64,000 nucleotides of DNA from assembly GCA_951799405.1 (NCBI GenBank), contig OX637338.1, positions 6,200,001-6,264,000 of the forward strand. The letters are read 5' to 3'. The stretch comes from Agapetus fuscipes. Its lineage: Eukaryota > Arthropoda > Insecta > Trichoptera > Glossosomatidae. A program made the position numbers and the translations under genes. Positions 10,430 through 21,620 of this stretch are shown piece after piece (position 1 is the stretch's first letter; each line of letters begins with the position of its first letter). The notes beneath the pieces are model-generated. The model saw only the letters and a list, made by a program, of their open reading frames with translations, had not been told where the DNA came from and did not search any database.

Positions 10430-10762
10430 TCTAATCTATTCTAAGTTGCATGGATATAATTGTTACATTTGGAATTCACATTAAGTGCATGCCCACAAGC
10501 AGACAAGTTCACACTTGCACATTCTGCGTGTGAACCTACAACATAAAAACCCAAATCTCAAATGAACATACACCCTGCAACTCTTTGCTGACTTTCCCTG
10601 AAACAGGGGTGACATTGGCAGAGTGAACCATTTTCTATTTAAGTATAGTTGATACACCCTGCAACTCTTTGCTGACTTTCCCTGAAACAGGGGTGACATT
10701 GGCAGAGTGAACCATTTTCTATTTAAGTATAGTTGGTCAGATGCATATTGACCTATACAAGA
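10430..10762 (-). repeat. Repeat A copy 3 with exact 85-bp internal duplication
   Basis: The block beginning ATACACCCTGCAACTCTTTG occurs twice, at about 10568-10652 and 10653-10737, with no differences seen. The rest is a standard copy from the CTAATCTATTCTAAG tail to TATACAAG. Confidence 0.85.
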
Positions 10763-11513
10763 AAAGAATATAAACAATAAATTAAATTTTATAATCATAC
10801 AATTAAAGAACTAATCTATAAAATTCACTATACTCTTTGAGCAAAGTGAAGAAATAAATGTATTCCAAACAATCAGGAATATTTTTCAATGTAACCGCAC
10901 TGTGAAACGTATGCAGTTGGGGAAAATTCTTCATACAATATGATGCACTTAAGTGTTTTTTCAACTATCTCCATAAAAGTGTTTAATTGATGTTGAATTT
11001 TTGACTCCCTGTCCTGTCTTTATCCCGGCCAAGTGAATTCACATTTTTTCCCCACATTTAAAATGTGCTCTATCCATTATTTCAATAAGTGAAAATTTTA
11101 GGTTGTGTACACGGAAAATTTTCTATTGACAACAAAATTGTAAGTCGCACGGCCGGGTTAGGTAAAAGGCAAACATTTTGTTTATCTTGGTTGCTTTGAA
11201 CCATTGTCACATAGAAGAAAGACGTTTAACCGCCGAGAAAAAAACGATCTTTAAATTTGTGGTGAGTATATAATTTTACAGAAATACGTTTTTTGAAAAA
11301 ACAACTATATTATGTATATTTTAATTAAAAGTATGTTTCAATAAAAGGTTTTAATAATAATAATATATTTCAATATGGTCTTCTAGTTGTGACCTACGAA
11401 CTTTCGTTTATCGTATTTTTTATAAGTGCGGGATATAAAAGCTTTCTTACATTTCTAAAATTCAACTTGGAATACTTGAATAACATTTTTTAATTTGGAA
11501 CTTTTGTCTAGGC

Positions 11514-12045
11514 CAGGGGTCGGCAACCTTTTGAGTCGGAAGAGCCAAAAATTACAATTTACAAAGTTTTTCCTTGACTTATAGGTTGGTATGAGGCTGA
11601 CCACCCATACTGTAAAAAATGGTTCACTTTGACAATGTCGCCCCTGTTTCAGGGAAGGTCGGCAAGAGTTGCAGGGCTTATGTTCATTCAAGATTGGGTT
11701 TTTATATTGTAGTTCCACATGCGGTATGTGTGAGTCTGCTTATGGGAATGCATTTGATGTGAATCTCAAATGATACATATCTTATTTTGGATTTGGATTT
11801 GTAAAGAGCCACAAATGTTTTTTTGCCAACAATAAATAGCGTCGATGGGGCGGGGGGAGGGTGGGGGGTGAAAAGCGAGTACAAGTAGCGGAGAGATCGT
11901 TAATCGATTCAGAACGATTTAGTTTTTTTCGATCAGAAGTATAATTCTGTGTTTTTTTTATATTTGCGTATGAAGCTAAAGAGCCGTAACTTCACACCCA
12001 AAGAGCCGCATGTGGCTGGTGAGCCGCAGGTTGCTTACCCCTAAC
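11514..12045. mobile_element. hAT-type element with CAGGGGTCGGCAACC end, split by repeat A
   Basis: Left end CAGGGGTCGGCAACCTTTTG with AGAGCCAAA, right end AGAGCCGCATGTGGCTGG ... GGTTGCTTACCCCTAA. This end pattern, with AGAGCC motifs, is typical of a well-known hAT family. The right terminus has decayed, and I could not match an 8-bp target duplication. No transposase coding remains. Confidence 0.7.
11572..11785 (+). repeat. Repeat A copy 4 inside the hAT element
   Basis: Complete 5' end (CTTGACTTATAGGTTGG). It ends at TGATACATATCTTATTTTGG without the GATTA tail. Confidence 0.85.
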
Positions 12046-12080
12046 CAAACCGATATCGATCCACCATATTTGTAAAAAGT

Positions 12081-12292
12081 CCGGTCTATAGCTTAGTTGG
12101 TAGAGTAACTGCATTCCATGCCGACATCTCGAGTTAGAATCCCACTGAAGTTGTCAGAAATTATTTCTCGTTTCAGTGTTTATTTCTAACCCAAAATAAA
12201 ATACCGGCAAGGCTTACTCAGCCTTCATAAGAAATGAGTGTCAAGCCACTCAGGAGCTGAATAACATCCATTTCAAGTTGGCGTAAAGTAAA
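12081..12292 (+). mobile_element. SINE B, diverged, 3'-truncated
   Basis: CCGGTCTATAGCTTAGTTGG head, CGAGTTAGAATCCCACTG B-box region, GTTGTCAGAAATTATTTC body, ACTCAGCCTTCATAAGAAAT. It ends before the CCGGCCCCCTTAC block. Confidence 0.75.
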
Positions 12293-12296
12293 AGTT

Positions 12297-12443
12297 ACTG
12301 GGTTGTTCATTTTAGATTTGGATTTTAAATTATGAGTAGGTACACATGCAGCATTTGTAAGCGTGAACTTACATGTGTCTACTTGTGAGCATGCATTTTA
12401 TATGAATCTTTAATGTAAATGTATATTTGCAACTAAGATTATG
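12297..12443 (+). repeat. Repeat A copy 5, 5'-truncated
   Basis: From GTTCATTTTAGATTTGG to TTTGCAACTAAGATTATG. Confidence 0.75.
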
Positions 12444-12648
12444 TATTGTAGTTGAATATAATGGTCTTCTTCTATTGGGTGGTTTCAAAATTTACCGACC
12501 TCATTGCTGAAATATCGAGAATTGAGAACCACTGTTTATTTGATCACCATCAAACCTCACAGGATTCGTTCTAAGAATATGTTACATGTTTCCTGAAAAT
12601 TTCGTCAAAATCGGATGAGCGGTTTATGAGTCTATAGGGGACATACAT

Positions 12649-12694
12649 ACATACATACATACATACATACATACATACATACATACATACACAC
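12649..12694 (+). repeat. (ACAT)n microsatellite
   Basis: About eleven ACAT units just upstream of the retroelement 3' end. Confidence 0.9.
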
Positions 12695-12718
12695 ATCCTT
12701 CTTTATAGATATAGATTA

Positions 12719-12915
12719 GCTCTTCGCTGTGTTAAAAAATTCATAAACCTTTACCAAAGACCGGTCATCAAAAGGTCCATCCAGCCTTACAACAACTGGG
12801 TTTTGCTTGAGAATTGGCGCTTACTACAGCGACGACCAATCTCGCAGAGGGCTCTTGAGGTGTGATACACACAAAAACAGCGCTCACCAAATAAATCAGC
12901 CTAATTTAATTGTAA
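12719..12915 (+). mobile_element. SINE D, 3' half of the split copy
   Basis: Resumes at GCTCTTCGCTGTGTTAAAAA and runs through CCATCCAGCCTTACAACAAC, CTCTTGAGGTGTGATACACA and CGCTCACCAAATAAATCA, the family 3' end. Confidence 0.85.
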
Positions 12916-13435
12916 TTTTAATCAAATAAGTCCAAAGCGTTAACCACTAAAATAGGAACAGTCAAACGAGACATTTATATCTTGAACACGGTTAATTATT
13001 ACAAGTAGAATGTAAGTCAATCATCGTTAAATTACATGTACGTACAGTCTCAATAATAAACATATTATGTGTGTTCAAAAAATTTCAAACGATGAACTTG
13101 TTTTCTAGCCATTCCGAGTATTTCTGTACAAATAAAAAAGCAGCATTAAAAACAATCTTCTTTTATTCTTACTGTCTAAATTGCCCTGTAAATAATAGTG
13201 TTTTGATGGTTTAATCATGCGTGCAATATGTTCAGAATCATGCGCCGAAAGCCGAGATTGCGGACGAGTATTCGTTTCACGTTGTGACCCGGTAACATCT
13301 CAATTTCCCGATAGAAAAATCCGGCCCCTCATTAGCCATCTGCTACTGAATTTAATACGTCAGACCTTTCAAAGAAAAGACGCATAATGTCTTAATATAA
13401 CCCAATTATAACCTTAATATTCTTCTTCTCCTTTT
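12916..13435. other. No recognisable feature
   Basis: AT-rich spacer. A less AT-rich stretch (13230-13340) has no open frame over 60 aa. Confidence 0.4.
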
Positions 13436-13482
13436 ATAGCCGTAGTATAGTTGTTAGTGCTTCGGACTCCTAAATGGAACGT

Positions 13483-13631
13483 CTTATGTTCATTTGAGGT
13501 TTGGATGTTATTTGTAAGTACACATTCAGCATTTGTAAGCGCGAACTGTACGTGTTTGTTTGTGGGCATACATCTGAGAGCTTTAAATGAATATATCTTG
13601 CAACTTAGAGTATGGATTATAGATTATTAGA
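13483..13631 (+). repeat. Repeat A copy 6, 5'-truncated
   Basis: CTTATGTTCATTTGAGGTTTG to GATTATAGATTATTAG. It belongs to the subfamily containing CTGAGAGCTTTAAATGAA. Confidence 0.85.
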
Positions 13632-13676
13632 GAAGGGTTCGAATTCCGGCTGAGCAAAAAACATGTATCATTTCGA

Positions 13677-13795
13677 TACCTTAAAGGTAAAACTGAATAA
13701 GTAACATATTAAGCTAACATTTGTTCTTAGATAAATGCACAGTTTTCCTATTTTTTACGAGAGAAAACATTGCAAAAGTTTTACCTTTAAGTTGG
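13677..13795. mobile_element. MITE family E, copy 2 (119 bp)
   Basis: TACCTTAAAGGTAAAACTG on the left, GTTTTACCTTTAAGTTGG on the right. Same length as copy 1. Confidence 0.75.
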
Positions 13796-13985
13796 CAAAT
13801 TATATTTTCAAATATGCTTTTCCATAGGTTGAAAAATTCATACACCTTTACCAAAGACCGGTAACCAAAGGTCCATCCAGCATTACAGCAACTGGGAATG
13901 GCTTAAGAATTGGTGCTTTCTATAGCGACGACCAAGCTCGCGCAGGACTCATGAGGTGTGATTCACACAGAAACAGCGCTAACCA

Positions 13986-14491
13986 AATAAATCATCCTGA
14001 TATTATTTTATGTTTTTTTAGTTGTTTTTTACTGTAGATCCTGCAACCCTACAACAGTAGCGTAGTTTTTATTTCAGTCACGTTGTGCTTCGGCGTCCTT
14101 TAGTCCTTCTCACCTTAATCATTCTTCTTATAAATAACATGTGATTTTCTTAAGTAGGATGAAAAGTTAAATCAATTAGAAAAAAATCTACGCAGCACCT
14201 TTGTGGAAGCACTCGAGAATTTAATAACATTTGCAAAGAATTACGTGAGATAGGCGAGTGTTTTTCTTACACTTATTTAGAAAGCGTGGGTACACTTGGT
14301 AATCTTTTATGCGACATAACACGCCATTATAGCAATAATTGCAGAGTATTAAACACCAGACGTAAGTGATTCTATCCGAGGTAACAATGACTAAAATTAT
14401 GAACCTAACGCAATAATTTTTAAGCAGGTTAATCAATTATTTAAGTCGTAAAGCTGAAAAAATGGTTTACTCTACGGATGTGATTTACTGA
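13986..14491. other. No recognisable feature
   Basis: Contains only a 71-aa minus frame without a recognisable domain. Confidence 0.4.
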
Positions 14492-14722
14492 TAAACTACA
14501 CGTAAAGTGTAACTCTTTGCCGGGTTTTCCAGATGGGAACATATATGGTGATCAAGGGGGCGTTTCCAAACTCCCGAGAGGGCTAGTATTCATCTTTAGT
14601 AAAGACCTTGCCGGTGTTTTATTTTGGGGTTTCAATAAGTCATTCATGAATCAATCGGTGGGATTTGAGCCCGAGCTCTTGGCATGGAATGCAAGCACTC
14701 TACTAACCGAAGTACTAACTGG
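14492..14722 (-). mobile_element. SINE B, diverged copy
   Basis: Read on minus: tRNA-like head ending AAGAGCTCGGGCTCAAATCC, AAATAAAACACCGGCAAGG, CCCTCTCGGGAGTTTGG and a decayed 3' end near TTACACTTTACGTGTAG. Confidence 0.75.
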
Positions 14723-15028
14723 ATTGATCAAATAAAAAAAATAATGGCAATGCACGATAAAACTTCGAAGCCGTAGAATTGCAACCATTACACAATTATA
14801 ATATTTAAGCTTTCATTTGCAAAGATATATTAGGATTATATACACCCACAATAAAACTTCTATAAAATAGTAACACACACCTGAAAAGAACATCCCAGCA
14901 ACTCTTGCCACTAAAGCGACATTAGTCAATTTTATGTAGACCAATTGTCACAGAAGGTATGCGTGGTCACCTCAAAATTCGAGAAGTGAAAATTGACTTT
15001 AATTTGGCTTACAATTTAAACCTATATT
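14723..15028. other. No recognisable feature
   Basis: Short AT-rich spacer. GAAAAGAACATCCCAGCAACTCTTGCC at 14880-14910 could be a scrap of repeat A, too short to call. Confidence 0.35.
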
Positions 15029-15587
15029 ATAAACATCGAGTATGGCAGCCATCTCTGGTGTGGTATGTCCAAGAAGTTGAGTGACCAGCTTGATTCTGTG
15101 CAAAGGAGGGCAGTGAGGTTGATCAATGATCCTTCTCTGACATCCGATCTGCAGCCGCTCCAGCACAGAAGAAAAGTTGGAATGCTCAGTCTTTTTTATC
15201 GATATTACCACGGAGCTTGTTCTAATGAGCTCCATTCATTAATCCCTCCCCCTCGCATTTCAGAAAGGGAAACTCGTAGTACGACTCTCATTCATCCCTT
15301 TGCAGTCGATCTCAAAACTATGAGAACTTGGCGTTTTCATGACTCATTCCTTTGCCAAACTGCCCGTTTATGGAATGGTCTACCAGTATCTGTGTTCCCT
15401 TCCCAATTTAATCCGGTTTTATTCAAAACCAACATCAATCACCACTTCCTTGCAGCGCCTCACGACAGAACCAAGAACTCAAGCAACACCTCTGCGGCAC
15501 CCTTCCAGGGTGACATAGACCCCCAAGACTTACAAGAATTGGGGAGCCTCCCGCACAGGATTCCTTAAAAAAAAAAAAAAAAAAAAC
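15029..15587 (+). pseudogene. Jockey-like non-LTR retrotransposon, 3' end with poly(A)
   Basis: A 167-aa frame at 15065-15568 covers the C-terminus that follows the reverse transcriptase domain in Jockey/CR1-like insect elements: LDSVQRRAVRLI (residues about 9-20), HRRKVGMLSLFYRYYHGACS (33-55), a stretch of TR and H residues, then FLCQTARLWNGLPVSVFP and FKTNI. Just upstream, MAAISGV in another frame is the homologous lead-in, so a frameshift lies near 15060. No catalytic domain is present. A 19-nt A run at 15568-15587 ends the insertion, as expected for target-primed reverse transcription of a polyadenylated transcript. Confidence 0.85.
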
Positions 15588-16230
15588 ATATCGCCTAAAG
15601 TTAATTCTCAAAAAAAAGAAGGATCATCTGTGGATTAAATGCTGTGTGAATAACACTCCGTACAATAATATTAAGTCTGTTTTTGATTAAAATAGTGAGG
15701 GAAGCAAACCCTTTAATTATTTTTTATTAACCGTAATTACTTTTATATTGACTTCTACCGGTATTGTAGCGAAAGTGATACACTATTTAATTAAAAATAT
15801 GACTTTCTAATACTAAGACGGGGAGTGAACCTAATCAACATGCATTATTTAAATGAATACCAAATAATGAGTTGTCTATAAGCCACACTATGCCTAATGT
15901 GTGAGTGAATCTCAATGCAATGGAAACTTATTCATGTTCAAGTAATGTTACAATTTTTTATGAGGTTTAATCACGAATCATGTTAACATGATACTCACTC
16001 GAACATCACCTAACATGGTTTATGAATTGCATATAATTATTATATTTAATTAATTTTAATGATTTGTGTGTTAACATTTGGAAAGCTATTTTTTATTTCA
16101 GAAAGATACAGACTGCAAATTCATTATTTATTGGAAATACTGTGTATTGACACTTTAAGATTAATTTTGAAATTAATTAAGTTAGTTTATTATCTCGAGC
16201 GCTTTTGCAGTGTTATCACACAAGATACTT
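15588..16230. other. No recognisable feature
   Basis: AT-rich; no open frame over 60 aa. Confidence 0.4.
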
Positions 16231-16452
16231 TTCCTTGACTTATAGGCTGGTATGAGGCTGACCACCCATACTGTAATAAATGGTTCGCTTTGCCAATGTC
16301 ACCCCTGTTTCAGGGAAGGTCGGCAAAAGTTGTGGGGCTTATGTTCATTTGAGGTTTGGATTTTATTTGTAAGCGCGAACTACACGTGTTGGTTTGTGGG
16401 CATACATCTGAGAGCTTTAAATGAATATATCCTAGCAACTTAGATTATAGAT
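16231..16452 (+). repeat. Repeat A copy 7, full length, subfamily 2
   Basis: TTCCTTGACTTATAGGCTGG to CTAGCAACTTAGATTATAGAT; contains CTGAGAGCTTTAAATGAA. Confidence 0.9.
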
Positions 16453-16483
16453 ACTATTTTTATAAACAAGTACAAAGATTTTC

Positions 16484-16728
16484 GGTTGTGAGTTTGATTC
16501 CCGGCAGATCACAAAAAGTGCATTTTCAAATATGCTCCAGGTAAGAACCTGGATAGAAAAATTCGTTTACCCTTAAAAAAACAGACCCGTCACCAGAGGT
16601 CCATCCAGCCTTACAGCAAATAGGTCTTGTTTGAGATTAGCGTTTTGAAACGATGACAAAGCTCGCAGAGAGCTCTTGAGGTGGAATTCACACAAAAAAT
16701 CGTTCACGGGATAAATCATTCCTGTGTG
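16484..16728 (+). mobile_element. SINE D, head truncated
   Basis: Begins within the T arm (GAGTTTGATTCCCGGCAGAT), continues through CCATCCAGCCTTACAGCAAA and ends GTTCACGGGATAAATCAT. Confidence 0.75.
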
Positions 16729-17404
16729 TATTTATGGAAACAAATGAAATGATTTTCTAGTCATTTACACGTATTTCATTTAAGAAAAAATCCTATATTG
16801 CCGTGTTCGATTCCATAAGACTCACTTATGCCAAACAATCTTAAATCTATGATTACACTAGGTTGGGTCGTATATACTGGTAAAAAATATATTTCAAATT
16901 CTTGTTTACATTACATGTATTTTTTATCTCGTACGTGTACTGCATTGGCGTTCCTGTCAAGATGTCATGCATCGCCAGTCCGGCACAAAAGTAAATTGTT
17001 TTTCAAGCATTTTCATATTATACGTCGCTGGCTACAATTGTAATGACTGTGACATAATGTAAGGACATTAGCATAGCGGCCAACAGAAAGGTAAGGCACA
17101 TTGAAATGCTCACAAAGAAAACGGCACACCCTAGTGCAATGACATCACAACGTCCCAAGGAATGGGAGTGGAAAAGCGACTTTAAATCATACAAAGAAGT
17201 TTACTAATGGCACAAAAAAGGAACTGATTTCAGTAGGTAGGGCAGACAGCATGTTTTTCATTTTTGACCCAAATATGGGAAATTCTGGTTGGAAATTCGG
17301 TCTGGAAAAAAAATCGGTCTGGAAAATCTGGTCACAGGTTGTTCAACAACGCAATTCTGTCCGATCAATAGCTTAGGTACCTAGTTGTTTTTTTAGCAAT
17401 TTTG
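16729..17404. other. Mostly unrecognised; MITE I remnant at about 16780-16820
   Basis: AAAAATCCTATATTGCCG at 16788-16805 matches the right end of family I, with no matching left end. The 71-aa frame at 16828-17043 has no domain. Confidence 0.35.
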
Positions 17405-17578
17405 TCTAATCTAATCTAAGTTGCAGGTGTATGTTCATTTGGGTTTTTACGAGAATATTGTAGGACCATATGCGACATGTTTAAGCGCGAACTTATACGT
17501 GCCTGTTTGTGAAAATGCATATAGTGTGAATCTCTAATGTTACATATATTTTGCAACTTAGATTAGATTAGATTAGAT
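17405..17578 (+). repeat. Repeat A copy 8 with inverted tails at both ends
   Basis: Starts with the inverse of the family tail (CTAATCTAATCTAAGTTGCA) and ends with the normal tail (TGCAACTTAGATTAGATTAG). The 5' part up to GTTGCAGG is missing. Confidence 0.85.
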
Positions 17579-17837
17579 AAAATAAATATGAAATATTCTT
17601 AACCATTTCAGAACCAATAACAGACTCGGAACAAATATCACAGACAACAAAATTGTGACGTACTTAACATAATTGGGAGACAGGTAAAAAGTAAATAAAT
17701 ATATAGTTATAATTGCTAAAAGTTATAGTCACATAAAAGTGAAAGTTCATCCGTCGAGGAGAAAAAAACAAAGTTGAACATAAATGAATTTTTCAGAGAT
17801 TATGAATTTACTAAATAAAAAATAATTGTAAACGTAA

Positions 17838-18095
17838 AAAGGTCGATAGCTCAATTGTAGAATGCTTGCATTCCATGCCGAGAGCAAGGGTTCGATATCA
17901 AGGCTTACTCAGCCTTCACAAGAAATGAGAACCAGCCCCCCTGGGGGATGGGAAACCCCCACTGCAACTGAAAGTGGTTGGTGTGAGGCCGGCCCCCTTA
18001 CCCGTAAAAATAAATAGGTCCCGAAGCGCCACATGCGACCCCTTTGGGGATAACGCAGACAAGAATTTGCACCATATGTGTAGCTTAGTTGCGTT
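17838..18095 (+). mobile_element. SINE B, internally deleted subfamily, second copy
   Basis: GGTCGATAGCTCAATTGTAG head, CAAGGCTTACTCAGCC directly after the B box, 3' end TGTGTAGCTTAGTTGCGTTT. It shares the deletion of the copy at 8585. Confidence 0.85.
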
Positions 18096-18914
18096 TATGA
18101 AGTGACATAATAAAAATAGATTGTATTCGTAAGGTCCTTTTCATTTTCATCTGACTGCATCATACTATTATTATAATGGTGTGAGATAGTATATTTTCGG
18201 TTTCTATTGAGTTCAAAGAGATTCCAAGATATGGAATAACAAGTGCTAGGAATGCGTGTAATTTATTTCAAATCCCGCCCTTATTTGGGGTTTTGAATAT
18301 TTCATAATATAATGTTATCATTGTGACGGACACAATGCAGACGATTTCCATAGTTGAAGTCAAAGTAAGCGTGAGAGATGTTCATAACTTGTAGCTGCAA
18401 CGTGAGTATAAAGTTGCAATTACTTTTACTAAAACGTAAAGTCATCGAGAATCCTAAATTATGCTTGGAAAGTTACACAGGCGCTTATTTTATTTTCATA
18501 AAAATCTTGAATACTCGATGATACTTTTCTTACAAGTTTCATGGTCGGGGTATTAGTAATCTATCTATAATCTAATCTACAAAATATATCTTGATGTAGA
18601 AAATTGTAAATAGGTGTTATTGAGAAATATAAAACGATATCTCGGGTCAATAATCGATAACTTGATATGATAGAATGACCGATTACTAATATATATTGTA
18701 AAATATTGTAATAGTAAGCAACAGTACATTATTATACTGAACAGAGGTAAGAAAAAACAGCTTTCATATAAAAATAACCTACTCTTGTTGAATTAAAGCC
18801 ATGTTTTGAAGTATGTAAATGATAGTTTGGATATCAATAAAATTAAATCCACAACTATACTAAACTGGCTACTAGAACTGTCCATTATAACTACCTGCGA
18901 CAAGAGTTAAAATT
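18096..18914. other. No recognisable feature
   Basis: AT-rich. TCTATAATCTAATCTACAAA at 18563-18585 may be an isolated repeat A tail. Confidence 0.35.
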
Positions 18915-19076
18915 TTCATGCTGCATGTGTACATGAAAAACAAAACCAAACCTCACATGAACATAAACTTTGAAACTCCTGCCGTCTTTCCCTGAAACCA
19001 AGGTGGCCTTGGCAGAAATTAACCAAGTTTGTACAGCATGGGGACTCAGCTTCATACCAACCTTTTAGCCAAGGGA
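18915..19076 (-). repeat. Repeat A copy 9, lacking its 3' tail
   Basis: GCTGCATGTGTACATGAAAA to CCTTTTAGCCAAGGGAC. It lies 4 bp from copy 10 in the same orientation. Confidence 0.8.
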
Positions 19077-19080
19077 CTAT

Positions 19081-19318
19081 CTATAATCTAAGTTGCAGAT
19101 ACATATTAACATTTAAGGCATTCAAATGCATGCCCACAAACAAACACGTGTAGTTCGCGCATACAAATGCTGAATGTGTACTTACAAATAAAATCAAAAC
19201 TTCAAGTAAACATAAGCCCTACAACTTTTGTCGACCTTCCCTGACACAAGGGTGACATTGGCAAAGTGAACCATTTTTTACAGTATGGGTGGTCAGCCTC
19301 ATCCTACAAGTCAAGGAA
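19081..19318 (-). repeat. Repeat A copy 10, full length
   Basis: CTATAATCTAAGTTGCAGAT to TACAAGTCAAGGAA. Head-to-tail with copy 9. Confidence 0.9.
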
Positions 19319-19725
19319 ATAATATATATGTAACGACTATAAATTTGTAAAATGTTTTCATCTTTTTTTATGATGAAATATTGTGAACATGAAAGAGAAA
19401 ATTCAGTGGCGTTGTAATTGCAGCGAAGATTGTCGCATCAGAAAAAGTCACGCTAAATCTTAACAAGCCCCGCGACTCACGAGTTGTATGGAGAATCATC
19501 TCTCATCGCTTATCGCGCGTGTTGAAAACCATCATTAGCGTAAAGCGGCAGATTGAAGCGAAAGTGCGCACTTCCTACTTGGGGAGCGTAACGTATTATG
19601 AAATGTGATGATGATGATGATAGTATCAGTTCCATAATAACAGTCTGGGCCCATTGTTGTGGTCCTAGGATCGTCTTCCCACGCCTCGTGGCTGCTCTGA
19701 CGGAGACAGTATGCAAGTTTTTTAG
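19319..19725. other. Unrecognised, with a short (ATG)n run
   Basis: GATGATGATGATGATAG at 19605-19621. Opposite-strand frames of 68 and 76 aa overlap here and neither has a domain. Confidence 0.35.
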
Positions 19726-20190
19726 GACTAAGTTGCCTAAAAGGCTAAGGCAAAAGAAAATGGTTCACCCAATGTCACCCCTGTTCCAGGGAAGGTCGGA
19801 AAGAGTTGCAGGGCTTATGTTCATTTGAGATTGGGTTTTTTATACTGTTGGTCTAAAGTTGCCTAAAGGCTAAGGCAAAAGAAAATGGTTCACCCAATGT
19901 CACCCCTGTTTCTGGGAAGGTCGGAAAGAGTTGCAGGGATTATGTTCATTTGAGATTGGGTTTTTATACTGTTGGTCTAAAGTTGCCTAAAGGCTAAGGC
20001 AAAAGAAAATGGTTCACCCAATGTCACCCCTGTTTCTGGGAAGGTCGGAAAGAGTTGCAGGGTGTATGTTCATTCGAGATTTGGGTTTTTATGAAAGCGC
20101 GAACTTATACGTGTCTGGTTGTGAGAATGCATGTATTGTGAATTCCTAATGTTACATATTTTTGTAAATTAAGATTAGATTAGAGATTAG
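19726..20190 (+). repeat. Repeat A copy 11 with about three tandem 125-bp units
   Basis: AGTTGCCTAAAAGGCTAAGG starts units at 19731, 19857 and 19981 (periods 126 and 124). Each unit carries TGGTTCACCCAATGTCACCC and the GGGAAGGTCGGAAAGAGTTG block. After the third unit the copy continues to the normal GATTAGATTAG tail. The usual 5' end is replaced by the AGTTGCCTAAAGGC segment. Confidence 0.85.
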
Positions 20191-21321
20191 ATCATAAAAA
20201 TGAAAAAATGGATACATAGTGATAAGGTTTTCTTTTAAAGTCGTGTTAGTCTAAAAGAGGCGCGGTGTTGTGTGTAAGCCCTCGGACTCGTACAAAGGTA
20301 CCGTCTACTATCACTCGGTATTCTACTATAGTAGGGAATAGTTTAATAGACTATAGGTAAGTTATATTCACAACACATTTGAACATAAACAATTAAACTA
20401 TCGTACAAACAACAAATAATTTGCATTGCTTTCATCAAAAATATGAAAACTTTTTTTTAGTAATTGGACGAGAAAAACTCTTGTTTTCTTGCATTCAAAT
20501 CAAAGGAAGGTATTTTATTATGACAACACACGCTTTTGACTGACTGAAAATACGGGATCAAATGTATTATATATTCATGAGTTGATAAGAACAATAAAAC
20601 CGTCCATGTACACTCCGGGAAACATGTGTACACTTACTAACTACTGTTCGCGTCTGAACAGCCCTTTCAATACATCTCCCTATGATACTGATATTCCGTC
20701 ACACAAATAAACACTTCAATTTAAGAGCATTTTTCTAATATTTGTATAACAATCATAAACTCACACGTGAAGAAAAAATAAGCGTGACATAATTATTTGT
20801 TCAAGTGTTGGAATGACGATTAATTTATCTTGTTTGCGTTCAGATAGGCTGTTATTGAAACTGAATCTTCCTGGTTCGACAATCAGCCGACGACAAATTG
20901 TTTTATGTTTCATCCTGGAAGGATTTCATTCACTTTTTATTCACGAATAAAGATTCCTTATTTTTTCTCGTTTCGAAACTTGAATTTGTGACATGATGGA
21001 AGAAATTGTGGACTCCGTGGGAGGTCTCCCGCATGGGTCTTTGAAAAAAATTGCAGTAGGTATTATAGTAGAACAAAGATGCTGGTATGTATACTATTTT
21101 ATATATCTAATGACGTAATATAGTGACATCATCCAAGTTATACTCGATTCGTACAAATAAAGGTTTTTCAAACAAGATAGAATATTTTCTATGCATTATA
21201 CTCAAAAAGCCTTTCGACAAACAATATATTATTTACATATTTTGTTGATTTTTTTAAGTGTAAGCACCAGTCATAAATGCAGAATTCTTACTGAAATATA
21301 CTCAAACACACAATACCATTT
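20191..21321. other. No confident feature
   Basis: GAGGTCTCCCGCATGGGTCTTTGAAAAAAA at 21022-21051 faintly resembles the Jockey-like 3' end at 15540-15587. CTCGGACTCGTACAAAGG near 20281 faintly resembles a SINE D anticodon arm. Neither is long enough to call. Confidence 0.3.
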
Positions 21322-21620
21322 TTTGGACCGCTCTGTAGTCCAGTGGCAACACTTCGGACTTGTGAATGGAAGGTTGTGGATTCGAATCCCGGCGGAGAAC
21401 AAAAAAATAAATATACCATTTATATTTCCAAATGTGCTCTTCGCTGGGTTGAAAAATTCATAAACCTTTACCAAAAACCGGTCACTGAAAGGTCCATCCA
21501 ACCTTACAACAACTGGGTCTTGCTCGAGAATTGGCGTTTTCTACAGCGACGACCAAGCTCGCAGAGGGCTCTTGAGGTGTGATACACACAAAAACAGCGC
21601 TTACCAAATAAATCACCCTA
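21322..21620 (+). mobile_element. SINE D, full length
   Basis: GGACCGCTCTGTAGTCCAGTGG A-box region, CGGACTTGTGAATGG anticodon arm, GGATTCGAATCCCGGCGGAG B box, full body and CTTACCAAATAAATCACC 3' end. Overlapping open frames on both strands of 76-90 aa arise from it and are not genes. Confidence 0.9.

Larger units (their letters stand above)
10161..12718 (+). mobile_element. Retroelement relic inserted in SINE D, itself full of insertions
   Basis: Starts CTAGCAGTACCCGGCGTG and ends with TTTCGTCAAAATCGGATGAG, a run of ACAT repeats (12649-12692) and TTTATAGATATAGATTA. Both ends resemble widely dispersed insect repeats of the 'TAGCTGTACCCGGCGTG ... CATACATAC ... ATATATAGAT' type, which I recall but cannot check here. 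The 3' part (12480-12718) and 5' part (10161 to about 10330) are separated by repeat A copies, a hAT element and SINE B. No coding is left. Confidence 0.6.
13436..13985 (+). mobile_element. SINE D carrying two nested insertions
   Basis: Head pieces at 13436-13482 (CCGTAGTATAGTTGTTAGTG, CGGACTCCTAAATGG) and 13632-13676 (GGGTTCGAATTCCGGC) are separated by repeat A copy 6, which falls between the anticodon arm and the B box. The body is split again at ATGTATCATTT by family E (13677-13795). The remainder ends at CTAACCAAATAAATCA. Confidence 0.8.
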
